This document shows, one piece after another, positions 9,065 to 18,117 of a DNA stretch of 64,000 bases. This stretch comes from a virus, in the IMG/VR virus record IMGVR_UViG_3300043803_001357, positions 1 to 64,000 of that record, one strand, 5' to 3'. The position numbers were made by a program, and so were the translations under genes. The notes beneath the pieces are model-generated. The model was not told the DNA's origin. It did no database searches and saw only the letters and a list, made by a program, of their open reading frames with translations. The number at the start of each line of letters is the position of its first letter. The stretch's first letter is position 1.

Positions 9065-11077
9065 ATGAAAAAAATATTGTTTATAGCTCCACATCTTTCT
9101 ACTGGAGGACTACCTCAATTTTTATTGAAAAAAATACAATCGTTAATTAATGATTATGAAATATATTGTGTAGAATATGATGATATTACTGGTGGAGTTT
9201 TAGTTGTTCAAAGAAAGCAGCTTCAGAAAATTTGCGGTAAGAGGTTTTACACATTATCATCAAATAAATTTGAGTTACTAAAGTTAGTTGACAATATAAA
9301 ACCTGACATTATTCATTTGGAGGAAATGCCAGAATACTTTATGGATGTTAACTTGGCTACTAAACTCTATAATAAAGACCGAGAATATCTAATTGTGGAA
9401 ACTTCGCACGATAGTAGTTTTGATCCAAGAAGAAAGCGTGTTTTTCCAGATAAATTTACATTCGTAAGTAATTATCAGAAACAAAACGTCGAATCTTTAG
9501 GCATAAATACTACAGTTATTGAATATCCAATTTCTGTGAAGTGTAGAAAAGATAGATCTGAAGGATTGAAATTTTTGGGATTGGATGAAAGTAAAAAACA
9601 CGTATTACACGTTGGATTGTTTACTCCTAGAAAAAACCAAAAAGAATTTATAGAATATGCTCGTGCAATGGAAAAAGAACATATTCAATTTCATTGTCTG
9701 GGTAATATGGCTGATAACTTCAAAAATTATTGGCAACCTCTGTTGGATAATTTACCGAGTAATGTAAAAGTTTGGGGTGAACGCAAAGATGTAGAAAACT
9801 TCTACAGTTGTATGGATTTGTTTTTGTTCACTAGCAGAGGTCACGCAACTGATAAAGAGACAGCACCTATTGTAATTAAAGAGGCTATATCTTATAATAT
9901 ACCATCTCTATTGTACAATTTGCCTGTTTACCTTGATAGATACAAGGTATTTGAAAATATCAAGTATCTAGACGAAACCAATTTTAATCGTAATGTTAAA
10001 CTCATAAAGAATCAATTGGGGATGATTTCAGATTCTGAAATAGAGATTGTTAATATAAAGAAAACTGCAAATAAAAACACGGTGGTTATCATATCAACAC
10101 ATCCCAATTTTAAAGCTGTAGAAGACACAACTTTGGAATCAATTAATCAAGCTAAAAAAGCTGGTTATAAAGTGTTGTTGTCATCTCATTATCCTGCTAG
10201 TGTTGATTTGCAAAAAGCGGCTGATCATTATGTATATGACTCAAACAATCCAATTTTAAAACATAATTTCTATAATAGATGGACATACAACACAGATAAT
10301 ACCAAGATCAATTTATTTTTTCCACCTTCCGATTGTGATAATTATCACGGTCTTGCTGTATTATTAAACTATTACAATGGCATATCATTGGCAAATAAAA
10401 TCGGATACAAAAATGCAATTTGCTTCAATTATGATATGGTCATTTCAGAATCAGATTTTTCAAAGTTATACGATGTAGATGAAATTCTAATTAATAAGAA
10501 AGCATTTTTCTTTTATGATAAGGCCTTAGAAGGTGACACATTCAAAACAGTATTTCACGGAATTAATACTCAATTTTTCTTGGATAATTTTGATTACTAT
10601 ACGCCAGAAGAATATATGGAATTTGTTACCAAGAAAAATATATCAAATGGATTGGAACAATTCTATTATAATAAACTAATATCTAATAAGAGCGATCTTC
10701 ATATAGATTATACAAACAACGAAGAATCTTATTTAAGCAATAGTAAAAATAATTTATTCTCAATGGTAGAATATCTATCGGTTCTGAGGATGAAGAATAT
10801 AAATAAGTTTGGAGTATTAACATACATCAATAATAAATTAGATGGTCGTATAAATGAGATAATAATAAAAAAGAACGGAGAGGTAGTTAACAATTATTCT
10901 TACACGGTATCAGAAAAGGTTTGTTTTTATTTAGCAAACGAGTTTGAAAACAATAATTTCTATGAAATTGAAAATAATCTATATGATCAAAATAAAATTT
11001 TATTGAGAAGTTATAAAAAGTCATTTAGAAGATTGGAAGACATAGATATTAACGGTTCTATTGATATTACACAATGA
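9065..11077 (+). CDS. Two-domain glycosyltransferase, GT4-like N-terminus
   Basis: The N-terminal half (~1-325) resembles GT4 family, GT-B fold glycosyltransferases: FIAPHLSTGGLPQFLL near the start, then LHVGLFTPRKNQKEF and, near 265-285, a KETAPIVIKEAISYNIP segment corresponding to the nucleotide-sugar binding EX7E region. Residues ~338-600 form a second domain starting VVIISTHPNF and containing CFNYDMVISE, which could be a GT-A-like transferase, but I am less sure. It overlaps the next gene by ATGA. The arrangement suggests a multi-step glycan assembly cassette acting on a phage or host component. Confidence 0.7.
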   Translation: MKKILFIAPHLSTGGLPQFLLKKIQSLINDYEIYCVEYDDITGGVLVVQRKQLQKICGKRFYTLSSNKFELLKLVDNIKPDIIHLEEMPEYFMDVNLATKLYNKDREYLIVETSHDSSFDPRRKRVFPDKFTFVSNYQKQNVESLGINTTVIEYPISVKCRKDRSEGLKFLGLDESKKHVLHVGLFTPRKNQKEFIEYARAMEKEHIQFHCLGNMADNFKNYWQPLLDNLPSNVKVWGERKDVENFYSCMDLFLFTSRGHATDKETAPIVIKEAISYNIPSLLYNLPVYLDRYKVFENIKYLDETNFNRNVKLIKNQLGMISDSEIEIVNIKKTANKNTVVIISTHPNFKAVEDTTLESINQAKKAGYKVLLSSHYPASVDLQKAADHYVYDSNNPILKHNFYNRWTYNTDNTKINLFFPPSDCDNYHGLAVLLNYYNGISLANKIGYKNAICFNYDMVISESDFSKLYDVDEILINKKAFFFYDKALEGDTFKTVFHGINTQFFLDNFDYYTPEEYMEFVTKKNISNGLEQFYYNKLISNKSDLHIDYTNNEESYLSNSKNNLFSMVEYLSVLRMKNINKFGVLTYINNKLDGRINEIIIKKNGEVVNNYSYTVSEKVCFYLANEFENNNFYEIENNLYDQNKILLRSYKKSFRRLEDIDINGSIDITQ

Positions 11078-13218
11078 AAATTATACAAGTTAATTTAGGG
11101 TTATTGCCTATTCCGCCTAATGGATGGGGTGCAGTTGAAAAAATCATTTGGGATTATCATCAACTGTTAAACAAAAAGGGATTAGAATGTCAGATAAAGT
11201 ATTTGAATGAAATTAAATATTCAGACGATATAATCGTACATATACACGTAGCAAATCTGGCAAATGAATGTCATAAAAGAGGCATACCTTATATCTTTAG
11301 TTTACACGATCATCACGCTTATTTGTATGGCAAAGATTCATCTGTATATAAAGAGAATTTACAAGCAATTGAAAATAGTGTAATATCCACTTGTCCTGCC
11401 AAATATTTGGTTGATTATTTCGGAAGTAAAAAATTACGTTATTTTTCCCACGCGGTAAATACCGATGTGTTTAAACATAAAAATAACAAAATTCCAGTAA
11501 ATAAACTGTTGTGTGTTGCAAATAATGGTTATGCCAATAATCAATCATATGATAGAAAAGGATTCACATATGCGATTAAAGTGGCTAAAGAATTAGGATA
11601 TCCAATTACTATTGCTGGACCATCTAATAATAAAAAGTTCTTTGATATATTAGATGAAGAATTAAATCAGTATGATAAATTGACAAAAGTATTTGATTTA
11701 AATGAAGAATCGTTGATCGATTTATATAATGACCATTCTATATTCATACACCCATCTGAATTGGAAGCAGGACATCCAAATCTAACGCTTTTAGAAGCAA
11801 TGAGTTGTGGTTTACCTGTGGTAGGTACGTTTGAGGAAAAATCATATAAAGGTATGGTTGTTGTTGAACGAAATGTAGAACAAATAAAATCCGCAATACA
11901 ACAAATCACATCTGATTATAGTCGATATCAAACCAAAGCTTTGGAGTGTGCTAAGGAAAATTCCTATTCCAACCGAGTAGACCAGTTAATCGATTTATAT
12001 GATCAATATACTGAACGATTGTTTGCTATTAAACACATCGATGTTTATGAAAATCTTAAAAAGAATGAAAAGAGTATTAAAACAAATGCGGTATTTAAAT
12101 ATTCATTCAATGATAATGCCAAGATTGAAGTGGATAACCCAGTAGACGTAGATCAAAGTTTCCACATAACATTCTATAATGGTGACGATAATAGTATTAA
12201 ATATGAAACTGATTTAAAACATAATTGGTGGGGAAGTTGTAATTTTACATATTACATTCCCTATGAAATTCACATTAAAGATAATAAGACTAATGAATTG
12301 GTCGAAACATATAAGTTAAATTTAAAGAATAAGAAAGTAGTAATTGAATATGAAAGTTACTCTTTAGGCGATCAATTGGCTTGGATGCCTATAATTGAAC
12401 AGTTTAGAAAAAAACACGAATGTGATCTTTATGTCAAGTTACCTTTGAAAAATATTTTTGAAAACAAATACCCTTCAATTAAGTTTGTTCACAATAACAA
12501 ACCTATTTCAGATGCATTTGCAACTTATAAACTGGGATATTATGTAGACGAAAATGGATCTAACAATGATAGATGCAAAACAGATCCCAGAAAACAACCT
12601 CTACAAAAAATAGCAAGTGACTATTTAGGGTTACCATATGAACCAGAATTACCATTGCTTGACTTTGAAATCAAAGAAAGACCTCTAAAAAAGAGATACG
12701 TCACAATTGCAACACAAAGTACGTGTCAAGCCAAATATTGGAACAATAAAGGCGGATGGGAACGTGTTGTTGAATATATAAAATCAAAGGGATTTGAAGT
12801 AATATGCATAGATAAACACAAAACATTCGGAAATGGATCGGATTATATGAATAGTATGCCATCCAATGCTTTAGATTTTACAGGAGATAAACCACTGGTT
12901 GATCGTATGAATCAAATATATCACAGTGAGTTTTTTATAGGTTTACCATCAGGATTGTCTTGGTTAGCTTGGGCAGTTAAAAAACCAGTAGTATTAATTA
13001 GCGGGTTCTCATATCCATATACTGAATTTGATACTCCTTATAGAGTACAAAACCACTCGGTGTGTACAGGATGTTGGAATGATTCGCTATTTGACAAGGG
13101 AAATTGGAAGTGGTGTCCAAAATCTGATAAGAGAGAAGAGTTTGAATGTACCAAACAAATAACTCCAAAAATGGTTATGGATACCATAGATCAACTATTA
13201 ATAGAACAAAAAATTTAA
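11074..13218 (+). CDS. GT4 fused to TibC/BAHT-like O-heptosyltransferase
   Basis: Residues 1-~320 look like a GT4 transferase (PPNGWGAVEKIIWDYHQ; later HPSELEAGHPNLTLLEAMSC). Residues ~345-714 resemble the autotransporter strand-loop-strand O-heptosyltransferases (TibC/BAHT): a small beta domain, then SLGDQLAWMPIIEQFRKKH, later AKYWNNKGGWERVVEY, FFIGLPSGLSWLAWA and TPYRVQNHSVC. Four cysteines at 664, 667, 681 and 692 (C-x2-C, then C and FECT) match the iron-finger of that family. Those enzymes move heptose from ADP-heptose to serines of repetitive adhesins. Fusion to GT4 could let one protein add two sugars. A possible acceptor here is the Ser/Thr-rich fibre gene at 42 kb; that link is inferred. 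Confidence 0.82.
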   Translation: MKIIQVNLGLLPIPPNGWGAVEKIIWDYHQLLNKKGLECQIKYLNEIKYSDDIIVHIHVANLANECHKRGIPYIFSLHDHHAYLYGKDSSVYKENLQAIENSVISTCPAKYLVDYFGSKKLRYFSHAVNTDVFKHKNNKIPVNKLLCVANNGYANNQSYDRKGFTYAIKVAKELGYPITIAGPSNNKKFFDILDEELNQYDKLTKVFDLNEESLIDLYNDHSIFIHPSELEAGHPNLTLLEAMSCGLPVVGTFEEKSYKGMVVVERNVEQIKSAIQQITSDYSRYQTKALECAKENSYSNRVDQLIDLYDQYTERLFAIKHIDVYENLKKNEKSIKTNAVFKYSFNDNAKIEVDNPVDVDQSFHITFYNGDDNSIKYETDLKHNWWGSCNFTYYIPYEIHIKDNKTNELVETYKLNLKNKKVVIEYESYSLGDQLAWMPIIEQFRKKHECDLYVKLPLKNIFENKYPSIKFVHNNKPISDAFATYKLGYYVDENGSNNDRCKTDPRKQPLQKIASDYLGLPYEPELPLLDFEIKERPLKKRYVTIATQSTCQAKYWNNKGGWERVVEYIKSKGFEVICIDKHKTFGNGSDYMNSMPSNALDFTGDKPLVDRMNQIYHSEFFIGLPSGLSWLAWAVKKPVVLISGFSYPYTEFDTPYRVQNHSVCTGCWNDSLFDKGNWKWCPKSDKREEFECTKQITPKMVMDTIDQLLIEQKI

Positions 13219-13247
13219 AGTTATAATAAATAGTTAGTTCTTCGATT

Positions 13248-13287
13248 TTTCGGTTATATTTATATTTTAAATATAACTTCGAAAGGA
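13248..13287 (+). promoter_or_regulatory. Palindromic promoter region and Shine-Dalgarno for sheath gene
   Basis: GTTATATTTA at 13253-13262 is mirrored perfectly by TAAATATAAC at 13268-13277 around a five-base centre, and TTTCG (13248-13252) can pair with CGAAA (13280-13284). The palindrome contains the ATATTTAT motif (13256-13263). A good Shine-Dalgarno, GAAAGGA at 13281-13287, lies 10 bases before the sheath ATG. The element could be a promoter with an attached 5' hairpin that stabilises the mRNA. Confidence 0.55.
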
Positions 13288-13297
13288 TATTAATATT

Positions 13298-16200
13298 ATG
13301 CCAATACAAGAAGGCGGTAGATTCGCCCCAACACAAAATATAGTAAGCCCAGGTGTATTCACACGTGAAAACGACCTCTCCGGTCTGGCTCAAGGAGTAG
13401 CAAACATTGGAGGAGCAATAGTAGCTCCATTCGCTGATGGACCAGCGTTTTTTCCAAATACAATAACCGACGTAGCCGACTTGGAAACAAGATTTGGTGT
13501 CGCTGACGGTGTGTATTATGGACCATACACCGCCAAAGAATATCTACTACAACAAGGCATCGTTACCGTAGTTCGTGTAGGTGGTCTTACTGGTTACTGG
13601 CAGAAGAATCCATTGATTGTATATGCTCAACCAGGTATCTGGAACAGAAATGCTGATAAAGGTGCTATCACAACAGCTTCATTTATGTACATTGATACTA
13701 CTAACTATGTATCAAACGTTAAGTATCAACAAAGCAGTTCCGCAATCAACATTACAGGATCAGCTGAAATCAAGGGTTCAACTGGAAGTACAATAACCGG
13801 TTCAGCTACATTTTCTAGAGTAACTACATCAGAAATTGCTTCTTTCTTAGCAAGTTTGGGTAGTTTGACAGGTGTAAATGCACTATCTGCTTCTTTGTCA
13901 ACTTCATCCAGTTTGGGTAAAGTATTCAAAGTAACTTCTACTAGACACTATGAACTATTTAGTAGCTCAGTTGTAGCTAGAAACGGTAAAGTTGCAAAAG
14001 CAGGATCTTCAGTAGATCACGCTTTAGCCGCATTTGATTTTGAAAAATCACGTATAAGCGGTAGCGTTACTGTCGGTGGCGGTGGTTCAAGTAAGTACAA
14101 ACTAACATTTGATAGTTCAAATAATAGTTACTTAACCGCCTCATTTACCGCACCAAATACATTTGGTTTGGTTTTTGCCAATTATGACGCAAATTCATCC
14201 TTCTCATTTGCAACTGCAAGTTTGAGTGGTGCTGGATTAAGTTCTTCGATTCAATTGGTACAACGCATTGATATCTCCAGAATGATTATTAGTGGATCAT
14301 TAAACGTTAAGTTTGGATCTGCTGCAGCAACTAGTACTGTTACCGCAACAGACGTTGATGGAGTTGGATCATTGAGTGGTAGCATCTTGTATGCTGGTAA
14401 AGTAGTAGACATTGGTACAGTTTCATCAGGAATATTAGTACGTAAGTTTACAACCAGTACATTGGCAAACGGCAATGCAAAACCAGTTGGAACTTCATTC
14501 TTCTTGTTAACATCAAGTTTACAAGGTACAAATATTGATAATGAAACCGCTGTAGCTACCGCATTCGACGAAAGTACAACAACCGTTGATCTAGTAAGTT
14601 CATCTTATTTCAATAGTACTATCGCTTATAACCTAACCAACTTCAATGTTCAAGCAGGCACACCATTGACACTTGAAAGTGGTAGTTTCCATTCACTACG
14701 TGGTGTTGGAACTTGTGTAGCTGGTCTACAAGTAAGAGGTGTGGTAAGTGGTTCCTTTGGTAAATATAATGGCGGATTCACAAATCAAGATAATCCAAGC
14801 GCAGATCAATGTAATCCAGTATTAACAGGTCGTCAAAAGATGATCTTGTCAGTATTGGCAAACACCCAAAATGCTTCATCACAATTCACCAGTGATTATC
14901 AAGTATTTGGTTTCAATACCTCAACATTGACTCAACTAACAAGTAGCACATTCCCATACAAGGGTGTAATTAATCCTAATGAAAATGTTTACAACTTGGC
15001 ATTGAAGTATAGTTACACAAATCCAGCCGGTGGTACAAGTGCTGGTACATACGGTTACTACGACTTCAGTTTGAATGAAAACGACAATAATTACATCAAA
15101 GATGTATTTGGCGTAGACCCAACTGTTGGTAATCCTAACAAACAAATTGCTGGTCAAAAAGTTGAAGCTGCTTACAACTACGTACTATTCGAAGATAGCA
15201 TCAAGAAGTTCGTAGCTGAAAAGACCAGCGCTTATGGTTGGAGACTACAAGTTGGTACAAGTAACCTATCAGGAAGTTCAATTGTTGGCGAACCTCTAAA
15301 GTTTGTTGATCAATATAGCACTGATTTGAATAACGGTGATAGTCAATTCAGTATCACCAATGCTTCTACTCCTTGGATCTACAGTCAAAAGATTGCTCCA
15401 TTTAAAGGTAGCGCCGATGTAGCTGCTTTTCCAACCAAGTTCCAGTTGTTCAAGGTTCACACTTTGAGTGACGGTACATTGAGCAACACTAAGTTCAAGA
15501 TTGAAATTAGTAATGTTAAGTTGGCAGGAACAGTTCCAGGTAGTGAATGGGGTAGTTTCACACTAGCAGTACGTGCTTATAGCGATACTGATAAGAAGCC
15601 AAAGTATTTGGAAATCTTCCAAAACTTGAATTTGGATCCAGAATCCGCAAATTATGTTGCTCGTAGAATTGGTAACAGATACGCATATATCACTTATGCT
15701 GGTAAGTTAATTCAATTTGGCGATTTCAATAATTTGAGTAAGTATATCAGAATCGAAGCCAGTGACGTTTCTTACCCAGTAAGTTGCGTACCATACGGAT
15801 TTGAATCATATAGTACTCCAATTGATAGTACCGCAAGCAACTATGTACCTGCTGTACAATACAGTAAAGCAAGTATCTATGGTCTCGGACCTGGTAAGTA
15901 TCCATCTGGTACAGTATTCGGTAGTGTTCCAGGAACTGATACTGAAATCCAAGCACTATATCCAACATCTTCATTTGGTGTTGGTGTAGAAAATAACACT
16001 AAACAATACTTCAAGCCACTACCATATTATGGTGCTTCAGATAGCAATGGTACAAACATTGACTTCGATCTAGAAGATAAAGTTTGGGGTACTACAAACA
16101 GTAAATTCTATGCTCAAGGTACATATGTAAGTACTGGTTCACTACTATCACCAACATTGAGTGGTAGTATCCCAAGTACATATGATGCTGTAAATGAATC

Positions 16201-17212
16201 TACATACGTTAAACTACGTAAGTTTATCGTAGGTTTCCAAGGTGGATTTGAAGGTCAATGGCCAGCAATTCCAATCAATGTAGGCAGTGACATTACCGCT
16301 GGTAATACACAAGGTCTAGATTGTACAAATATCAATAGTCCAGGTAGTATCGCTTATAAGCAAGCAATTGCTGCAATCGGTAATCCAGATGAATTTGATA
16401 TCAACTTGATCGTAACTCCAGGTATCTTCCGTGAACAACACAGTTACGTAACTGAACTAGTAATCGATATGTGCGAAACTCGTCAAGACTGTTTCTACAT
16501 TATGGATAACGTAGTGTTCCCAGCAAGTAACCAAACTGTAGGATTGATTGATGCCGCAATTAACACTGTAGCTACAATTGATAGTAACTATGTAGGTACT
16601 TATTATCCTTGGGTTAAGATCCTAGATACTAATACCAACAAGATTATTAGTGTTCCACCTTCAGTAGTGTTACCAGCAGTTTATGCTGCTAACGATAATG
16701 CTGCTGCTGAATGGTATGCTCCAGCCGGTCTAAACCGTGGTGGTATTCCAACCGCTGTACAAGTACTCGACAGAGTAACTCACAGTGAACGTGATGAACT
16801 ATATGAAGGTCGTGTAAATCCAATCGCAGCATTCCCAGGCCAAGGCATTTGTGTATGGGGTCAAAAGACTCTACAAATTGCTCCAAGCGCTTTGGATCGC
16901 ATCAATGTTCGCCGCTTGTTGATCAACTTGAAGAAGTTTATCGCAAGTTCAAGCAACTACTTGGTGTTTGAACAAAATGTTGCTTCTACACGTAACCGAT
17001 TCTTGAGTATCGTAACACCATACTTGGAATCAGTACAACAACGTAACGGTATCTACGCATTCCAAGTCAAGATGGATGCTGAAAACAATACTCCTGACTT
17101 GATTGATCGTAACATCCTCTACGGACAAATCTATATCCAACCAACTAGAACCGCTGAGTTTATTATACTCGATTTTAATATACTCCCAACGGGCGCTCAA
17201 TTTTCTGCCTAA
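13298..17212 (+). CDS. Tail sheath protein (gp18-like), oversized
   Basis: The N-terminus (SPGVFTRENDLSGLAQG, then GPAFFPNTITDVADLETRFG and LLQQGIVTVVRV) and the C-terminus (AFPGQGICVWGQKTL, RINVRRLLINLKKFI, then TRTAEFIILDFNILPTG) are typical of contractile tail sheath subunits. The sheath surrounds the tail tube and contracts to drive it through the host envelope. At 1304 residues it is about twice T4 gp18; the extra length lies between the conserved ends and includes a Ser/Thr/Gly-rich stretch at ~145-500, probably surface-exposed inserted domains. It has a strong ribosome site and is closed by a hairpin terminator, fitting high expression. Confidence 0.9.
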   Translation: MPIQEGGRFAPTQNIVSPGVFTRENDLSGLAQGVANIGGAIVAPFADGPAFFPNTITDVADLETRFGVADGVYYGPYTAKEYLLQQGIVTVVRVGGLTGYWQKNPLIVYAQPGIWNRNADKGAITTASFMYIDTTNYVSNVKYQQSSSAINITGSAEIKGSTGSTITGSATFSRVTTSEIASFLASLGSLTGVNALSASLSTSSSLGKVFKVTSTRHYELFSSSVVARNGKVAKAGSSVDHALAAFDFEKSRISGSVTVGGGGSSKYKLTFDSSNNSYLTASFTAPNTFGLVFANYDANSSFSFATASLSGAGLSSSIQLVQRIDISRMIISGSLNVKFGSAAATSTVTATDVDGVGSLSGSILYAGKVVDIGTVSSGILVRKFTTSTLANGNAKPVGTSFFLLTSSLQGTNIDNETAVATAFDESTTTVDLVSSSYFNSTIAYNLTNFNVQAGTPLTLESGSFHSLRGVGTCVAGLQVRGVVSGSFGKYNGGFTNQDNPSADQCNPVLTGRQKMILSVLANTQNASSQFTSDYQVFGFNTSTLTQLTSSTFPYKGVINPNENVYNLALKYSYTNPAGGTSAGTYGYYDFSLNENDNNYIKDVFGVDPTVGNPNKQIAGQKVEAAYNYVLFEDSIKKFVAEKTSAYGWRLQVGTSNLSGSSIVGEPLKFVDQYSTDLNNGDSQFSITNASTPWIYSQKIAPFKGSADVAAFPTKFQLFKVHTLSDGTLSNTKFKIEISNVKLAGTVPGSEWGSFTLAVRAYSDTDKKPKYLEIFQNLNLDPESANYVARRIGNRYAYITYAGKLIQFGDFNNLSKYIRIEASDVSYPVSCVPYGFESYSTPIDSTASNYVPAVQYSKASIYGLGPGKYPSGTVFGSVPGTDTEIQALYPTSSFGVGVENNTKQYFKPLPYYGASDSNGTNIDFDLEDKVWGTTNSKFYAQGTYVSTGSLLSPTLSGSIPSTYDAVNESTYVKLRKFIVGFQGGFEGQWPAIPINVGSDITAGNTQGLDCTNINSPGSIAYKQAIAAIGNPDEFDINLIVTPGIFREQHSYVTELVIDMCETRQDCFYIMDNVVFPASNQTVGLIDAAINTVATIDSNYVGTYYPWVKILDTNTNKIISVPPSVVLPAVYAANDNAAAEWYAPAGLNRGGIPTAVQVLDRVTHSERDELYEGRVNPIAAFPGQGICVWGQKTLQIAPSALDRINVRRLLINLKKFIASSSNYLVFEQNVASTRNRFLSIVTPYLESVQQRNGIYAFQVKMDAENNTPDLIDRNILYGQIYIQPTRTAEFIILDFNILPTGAQFSA

Positions 17213-17237
17213 TCTAGGATAAAGAAAATTAAACAGA

Positions 17238-17266
17238 ACCCCGCTTAGAAATAAGCGGGGTTTTTT
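17238..17266 (+). terminator. Rho-independent terminator after sheath gene
   Basis: Ten-base stem ACCCCGCTTA / TAAGCGGGGT with a GAAA tetraloop, followed by six T residues. It lies 25 bases after the sheath stop and would isolate the sheath transcript. Confidence 0.92.
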
Positions 17267-17277
17267 GTTTGATCTGT

Positions 17278-17285
17278 ATATTTAT
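17278..17285 (+). promoter_or_regulatory. ATATTTAT promoter-like motif
   Basis: The motif lies just after the sheath terminator and four bases before the ATG at 17290. That spacing implies a nearly leaderless message if it acts as a -10 element. Confidence 0.5.
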
Positions 17286-17289
17286 ATTT

Positions 17290-17580
17290 ATGATACTATT
17301 AACACGAATCGTTGAGGATTTAACTAACCCACAAGTTAAAAACGCCGTAGATCCATCTCTTTTAAAGTTAATTGACAAGGTAATCGATGACACAAATGTT
17401 TTGGTAGTTAATAACTTAAAAATGGTAAAGGATATTTTATCAAAAGAACCAATTGATAAGGCTAGATTAGACGTTGCACTAAGCAATTATAAACGTTATT
17501 TTAATAGAGACAATGGCGGCACACCTGAAGTCATTCGTGGTATGACAATGCAAAATAAACTAGACGAGTTAGCAAAATGA
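17290..17580 (+). CDS. Small protein with capsid-targeting-like N-terminus, 96 aa
   Basis: A mainly helical protein starting MILLTRIVEDLTNPQVKN. An upstream TTG at 17269 would overlap the promoter motif, so the ATG at 17290 is preferred. The N-terminus fits the pattern M-[IK]-x-L-x-x-[IL]-[ILV]-x-E shared with six other small proteins in this window, which resembles the T4 capsid-targeting peptide. No enzymatic motif is seen. Its stop overlaps the next ATG, so it begins an operon of tagged proteins. Confidence 0.65.
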   Translation: MILLTRIVEDLTNPQVKNAVDPSLLKLIDKVIDDTNVLVVNNLKMVKDILSKEPIDKARLDVALSNYKRYFNRDNGGTPEVIRGMTMQNKLDELAK

Positions 17581-18098
17581 TTAGTTTAACTGACATTTTA
17601 AATGAAGTTTTATCTGAGTCTGATCCAAAAGTTGGAACTGGTAAAAAGCCAAAAGGATCTGATAGACGATTATATACCGATGAAAATCCGAAGGATACGG
17701 TTAGAGTAAAATTTAAAACATCCCAAGACATTAAAGATACACTAGCTAGTAGTGGTTTTAAATCAAAAAGTCACAAAAGACAATCTCAAATTATAAATCT
17801 TATACATCAGAGAGTTAGAGCAGCTTATCAAAATGCTAAAGATCCAAATGTTAAAAGCAGATTGAAAAGTGCTTTAGACTATGCTATACAACGTAAAGAG
17901 GCCTCAAAAGCAAAAACAATAAAATTAAATAAAGAAACATCCAATCCAGAATCTGGTAAATCATCTCCATATGGTTCTGGATATGGAGTGGTTGAAAATA
18001 ATATAGAAGAGAAATGTTGGAAGGGATATACGCAAAAAGGTATGAAAACATTGTTTGGTAAAAAATATCCCAACTGCGTTAAAAAAACAAACAAATAA
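17577..18098 (+). CDS. Hypothetical protein with targeting-like N-terminus and CWKGY C-terminal motif
   Basis: Starts MISLTDILNEVLSE, matching the shared LLxE-type N-terminal tag. The middle is very basic (Lys/Arg/Ser) and could bind DNA. The C-terminus reads CWKGYTQKGMKTLFGKKYP followed by NCVKK, a Cys-bracketed motif that I recall from proteins of other marine T4-like phages but cannot assign a function to. The ATG overlaps the preceding stop (ATGA), implying coupling. A packaged, possibly injected DNA-binding protein is an inference. Confidence 0.65.
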   Translation: MISLTDILNEVLSESDPKVGTGKKPKGSDRRLYTDENPKDTVRVKFKTSQDIKDTLASSGFKSKSHKRQSQIINLIHQRVRAAYQNAKDPNVKSRLKSALDYAIQRKEASKAKTIKLNKETSNPESGKSSPYGSGYGVVENNIEEKCWKGYTQKGMKTLFGKKYPNCVKKTNK

Positions 18099-18117
18099 TT
18101 TTATACCAATTATCAAA

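Noticed and set aside
15747-15989. Overlapping short open frames on both strands inside the sheath gene
   Set aside because: Shadows of the sheath coding sequence with no independent signals.
18055-18117. Longer start for the flavodoxin-like gene
   Set aside because: It overlaps the upstream gene by 44 bases and hides the MISLNDLLLE tag shared by the neighbours.
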